Below the pieces are notes generated by a model. That model made no database searches. It was given only the letters and a program-made list of their open reading frames with translations, and was not told the origin of the DNA. The position numbers and the translations under genes are program-made. Positions 32,101 through 33,741 of a DNA stretch of 33,741 nt are shown here, piece by piece; within the stretch, counting starts at the first letter, position 1; every line of letters begins with the position of its first letter. This DNA comes from Lacisediminihabitans sp. GTDB lineage: Bacteria > Actinomycetota > Actinomycetes > Actinomycetales > Microbacteriaceae. The stretch spans positions 1 through 33,741 of the forward strand of contig JANYGT010000098.1 in the NCBI GenBank assembly GCA_025362355.1. The letters run 5' to 3'.

Positions 32101-32200
32101 CCACTTCCACTTGTGGGCTGAAAGCAGTTCAATAGAAAGCAATTCATGGGGAAGCGTCGAGGCGTGTCCTTCCCGCCACTGCCAAGGAAGGTACGAGCCG

Positions 32201-33741
32201 ATGTCCGATATTAAGGAAAGGCGCGGAGCTCTCCGTGGCGGCGCGAACACTGCTGGTGTCGCTGTGTCGGCTGAGCGCAAGGGCAACATCGTCGTCAAGT
32301 GGATCACCACCACTGACCACAAGACGATCGGCTCGCTGTACCTGGTCACGGCCTTCCTCTATTTCCTGCTCGGCGGGGTCATGGCGCTTGTCATCCGCGC
32401 CCAACTGTTCGAGCCCGGAAGCACCCTGCTCGCCACGAAAGACCAGTACAACCAGCTGTTCACGATGCACGGCACGATCATGCTGCTGATGTTCGCGACG
32501 CCTCTCTTCGCCGGATTCGTGAACGCCCTGATGCCGCTCCAGATCGGAGCTCCGGATGTCGCTTTCCCCCGCCTGAACGCCTTCGCATACTGGCTCTACA
32601 GTTTCGGTTCCCTGATCGCGGTCGCTGGGTTCCTCACCCCGCAGGGGGCCGCCTCCTTCGGCTGGACGGCGTATGTGCCCCTCTCGGAGACAACGTTCTC
32701 ACCTTCTCTCGGAGGAAATCTCTGGGTCTTCGGCTTGGCTCTGAGCGGGTTCGGCACCATCCTCGGTGCCGTCAACTTCATCACCACCATCATCACGATG
32801 CGTGCGCCCGGCATGACTATGTTCCGTATGCCGATCTTCACCTGGAACGCGCTCGTCACCTCGATCCTCGTGATCATGGCGTTCCCGGTGCTCGCAGCCG
32901 CGCTGTTCGCGCTCGGTTCCGACCGGGTGTTCGGCTCGCATCTCTACAACGTCAGTTCCGGTGGGGCGATCCTCTGGCAGCACCTGTTCTGGTTCTTCGG
33001 GCATCCGGAGGTCTACATCATCGCGCTGCCGTTCTTCGGCATCATCTCCGAGGTGCTGCCGGTCTTCAGCCGAAAGCCGATCTTCGGATACAAGACCCTG
33101 GTCTATGCGACGATCTCGATCGCGGCGCTGTCGATCACGGTGTGGGCGCACCACATGTACGTCACGGGGTCGGTGCTGCTGCCGTTCTTCTCGCTGATGA
33201 CGATGTTGATCGCGGTTCCGACGGGGGTGAAGATCTTCAACTGGGTCGGCACGATGTGGCGGGGCTCCGTGACTTTCGAGACGCCGATGCTGTGGGCGAT
33301 CGGATTTCTGATCACCTTCACGTTCGGTGGTCTGACCGGAGTCATCCTCGCCTCTCCTCCGCTCGACTTCCACGTCTCCGACACCTATTTCGTGGTGGCC
33401 CATTTCCACTACGTCGTGTTCGGTACGGTCGTCTTCGCCATGTTCTCCGGGTTCTATTTCTGGTGGCCGAAGTGGACGGGCAAGATGCTCAACGAGCGTC
33501 TCGGGAAGATCCATTTCTGGTTGCTGTTCGTCGGATTCCACACCACGTTCCTCATCCAGCACTGGCTGGGTGTGCTCGGTATGCCGCGTCGGTACGCGAC
33601 CTATCAGCCCGGTGACAACTTCACCTGGATGAACCAGCTCTCCACCCTCGGTGCGATGCTGCTCGGGGTGTCGATGCTGCCGTTCATCTTCAACGTCTAC
33701 ATCACCTCCCGCAGGGGCAAGGTCGTGACGGTGAACGACCC
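32201..33741 (+). CDS. ctaD: Cytochrome c oxidase subunit I (aa3 type), 3' end cut by window
   Basis: Catalytic heme-copper subunit of the terminal oxidase. It is absent from the ORF track because no stop codon occurs before the window end; 513 codons are visible. It starts at ATG 32201 with AGGAAGG 10 nt upstream. Hallmarks: [29 protein letters not shown] (heme a ligand His), [19 protein letters not shown] (CuB His with the His-Tyr pair and the proton-channel Glu), [10 protein letters not shown] (CuB His pair) and [12 protein letters not shown] (heme a3 and heme a ligands). Normally ctaD follows ctaC; here a MarR gene precedes it. It may be an additional copy under MarR control, or the core copy at the edge of an insertion. 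Codon bias is strongly GC-rich. Confidence 0.95.
   Translation, partial: MSDIKERRGALRGGANTAGVAVSAERKGNIVVKWITTTDHKTIGSLYLVTAFLYFLLGGVMALVIRAQLFEPGSTLLATKDQYNQLFTMHGTIMLLMFATPLFAGFVNALMPLQIGAPDVAFPRLNAFAYWLYSFGSLIAVAGFLTPQGAASFGWTAYVPLSETTFSPSLGGNLWVFGLALSGFGTILGAVNFITTIITMRAPGMTMFRMPIFTWNALVTSILVIMAFPVLAAALFALGSDRVFGSHLYNVSSGGAILWQHLFWFFGHPEVYIIALPFFGIISEVLPVFSRKPIFGYKTLVYATISIAALSITVWAHHMYVTGSVLLPFFSLMTMLIAVPTGVKIFNWVGTMWRGSVTFETPMLWAIGFLITFTFGGLTGVILASPPLDFHVSDTYFVVAHFHYVVFGTVVFAMFSGFYFWWPKWTGKMLNERLGKIHFWLLFVGFHTTFLIQHWLGVLGMPRRYATYQPGDNFTWMNQLSTLGAMLLGVSMLPFIFNVYITSRRGKVVTVND

Noticed and set aside
32699-33562. 287-aa minus-strand ORF at the right end
   Set aside because: Antisense of ctaD, which is unmistakable; highly charged His/Asp/Arg-rich shadow.

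Overview
The window looks like a chromosomal segment of a high-GC actinobacterium, most likely Microbacteriaceae. Support comes from the strong G/C third-position bias, the menaquinone genes (menF, menG, long-chain polyprenyl synthase), FprA, YajQ, the class II tRNA-Tyr, and several genes that appear to start on leaderless mRNAs (a TANNNT box 6-7 nt before the start codon). No taxonomic marker gene is present, so the family assignment is an inference.

Left part (1-16420), core-like. It holds the end of a sugar ABC-transporter operon with a LacI regulator, then a divergent menaquinone block (menF against menG and polyprenyl synthase) followed by fprA. A minus-strand GNAT-cls-yajQ group comes next. 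After it lie a membrane-anchored lytic transglycosylase, tRNA-Tyr with a clear terminator, an inositol-monophosphatase-family enzyme and an M23 peptidase. Two divergent GH13 glycosidases and the tRNA-Thr(GGT) and tRNA-Met(CAT) genes close this part.

Middle part (16421-27371), accessory. Directly after tRNA-Met lies a decayed IS3-type remnant, then an IclR regulator and a ten-kilobase co-directional gene set. In order it encodes a cytochrome P450, a PEP-synthase-like ATP-grasp subunit, a PEP-synthase-like phosphohistidine subunit, an HD phosphohydrolase, an SDR dehydrogenase, a [2Fe-2S] ferredoxin, a ferredoxin reductase, a second HD phosphohydrolase and an aldehyde dehydrogenase. This is the enzyme set of the phosphorylation-initiated 4-cresol pathway known from Corynebacterium glutamicum (CreHI, CreJEF, CreD, CreC/G). 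In that pathway an alkylphenol is phosphorylated, its alkyl carbon is oxidised by a P450 that recognises the phosphate, the phosphate is removed, and alcohol and aldehyde oxidation follow. The order and the duplicated HD phosphohydrolase are the notable points here.

Right part (27372-33741). Two unrecognised small proteins and about 490 bp of gene-free DNA lead to an unusual bioenergetic group: a CaCA-type cation exchanger, a solitary F0 subunit a (atpB) with no other ATP synthase genes, a divergent MarR regulator, and the start of a solitary cytochrome c oxidase subunit I (ctaD, cut by the window end). Two copies of the palindrome TTGCG-N4-CGCAA flank marR, one facing atpB and one upstream of ctaD. 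This suggests that a single ligand-responsive regulator controls spare copies of two respiratory-chain components.
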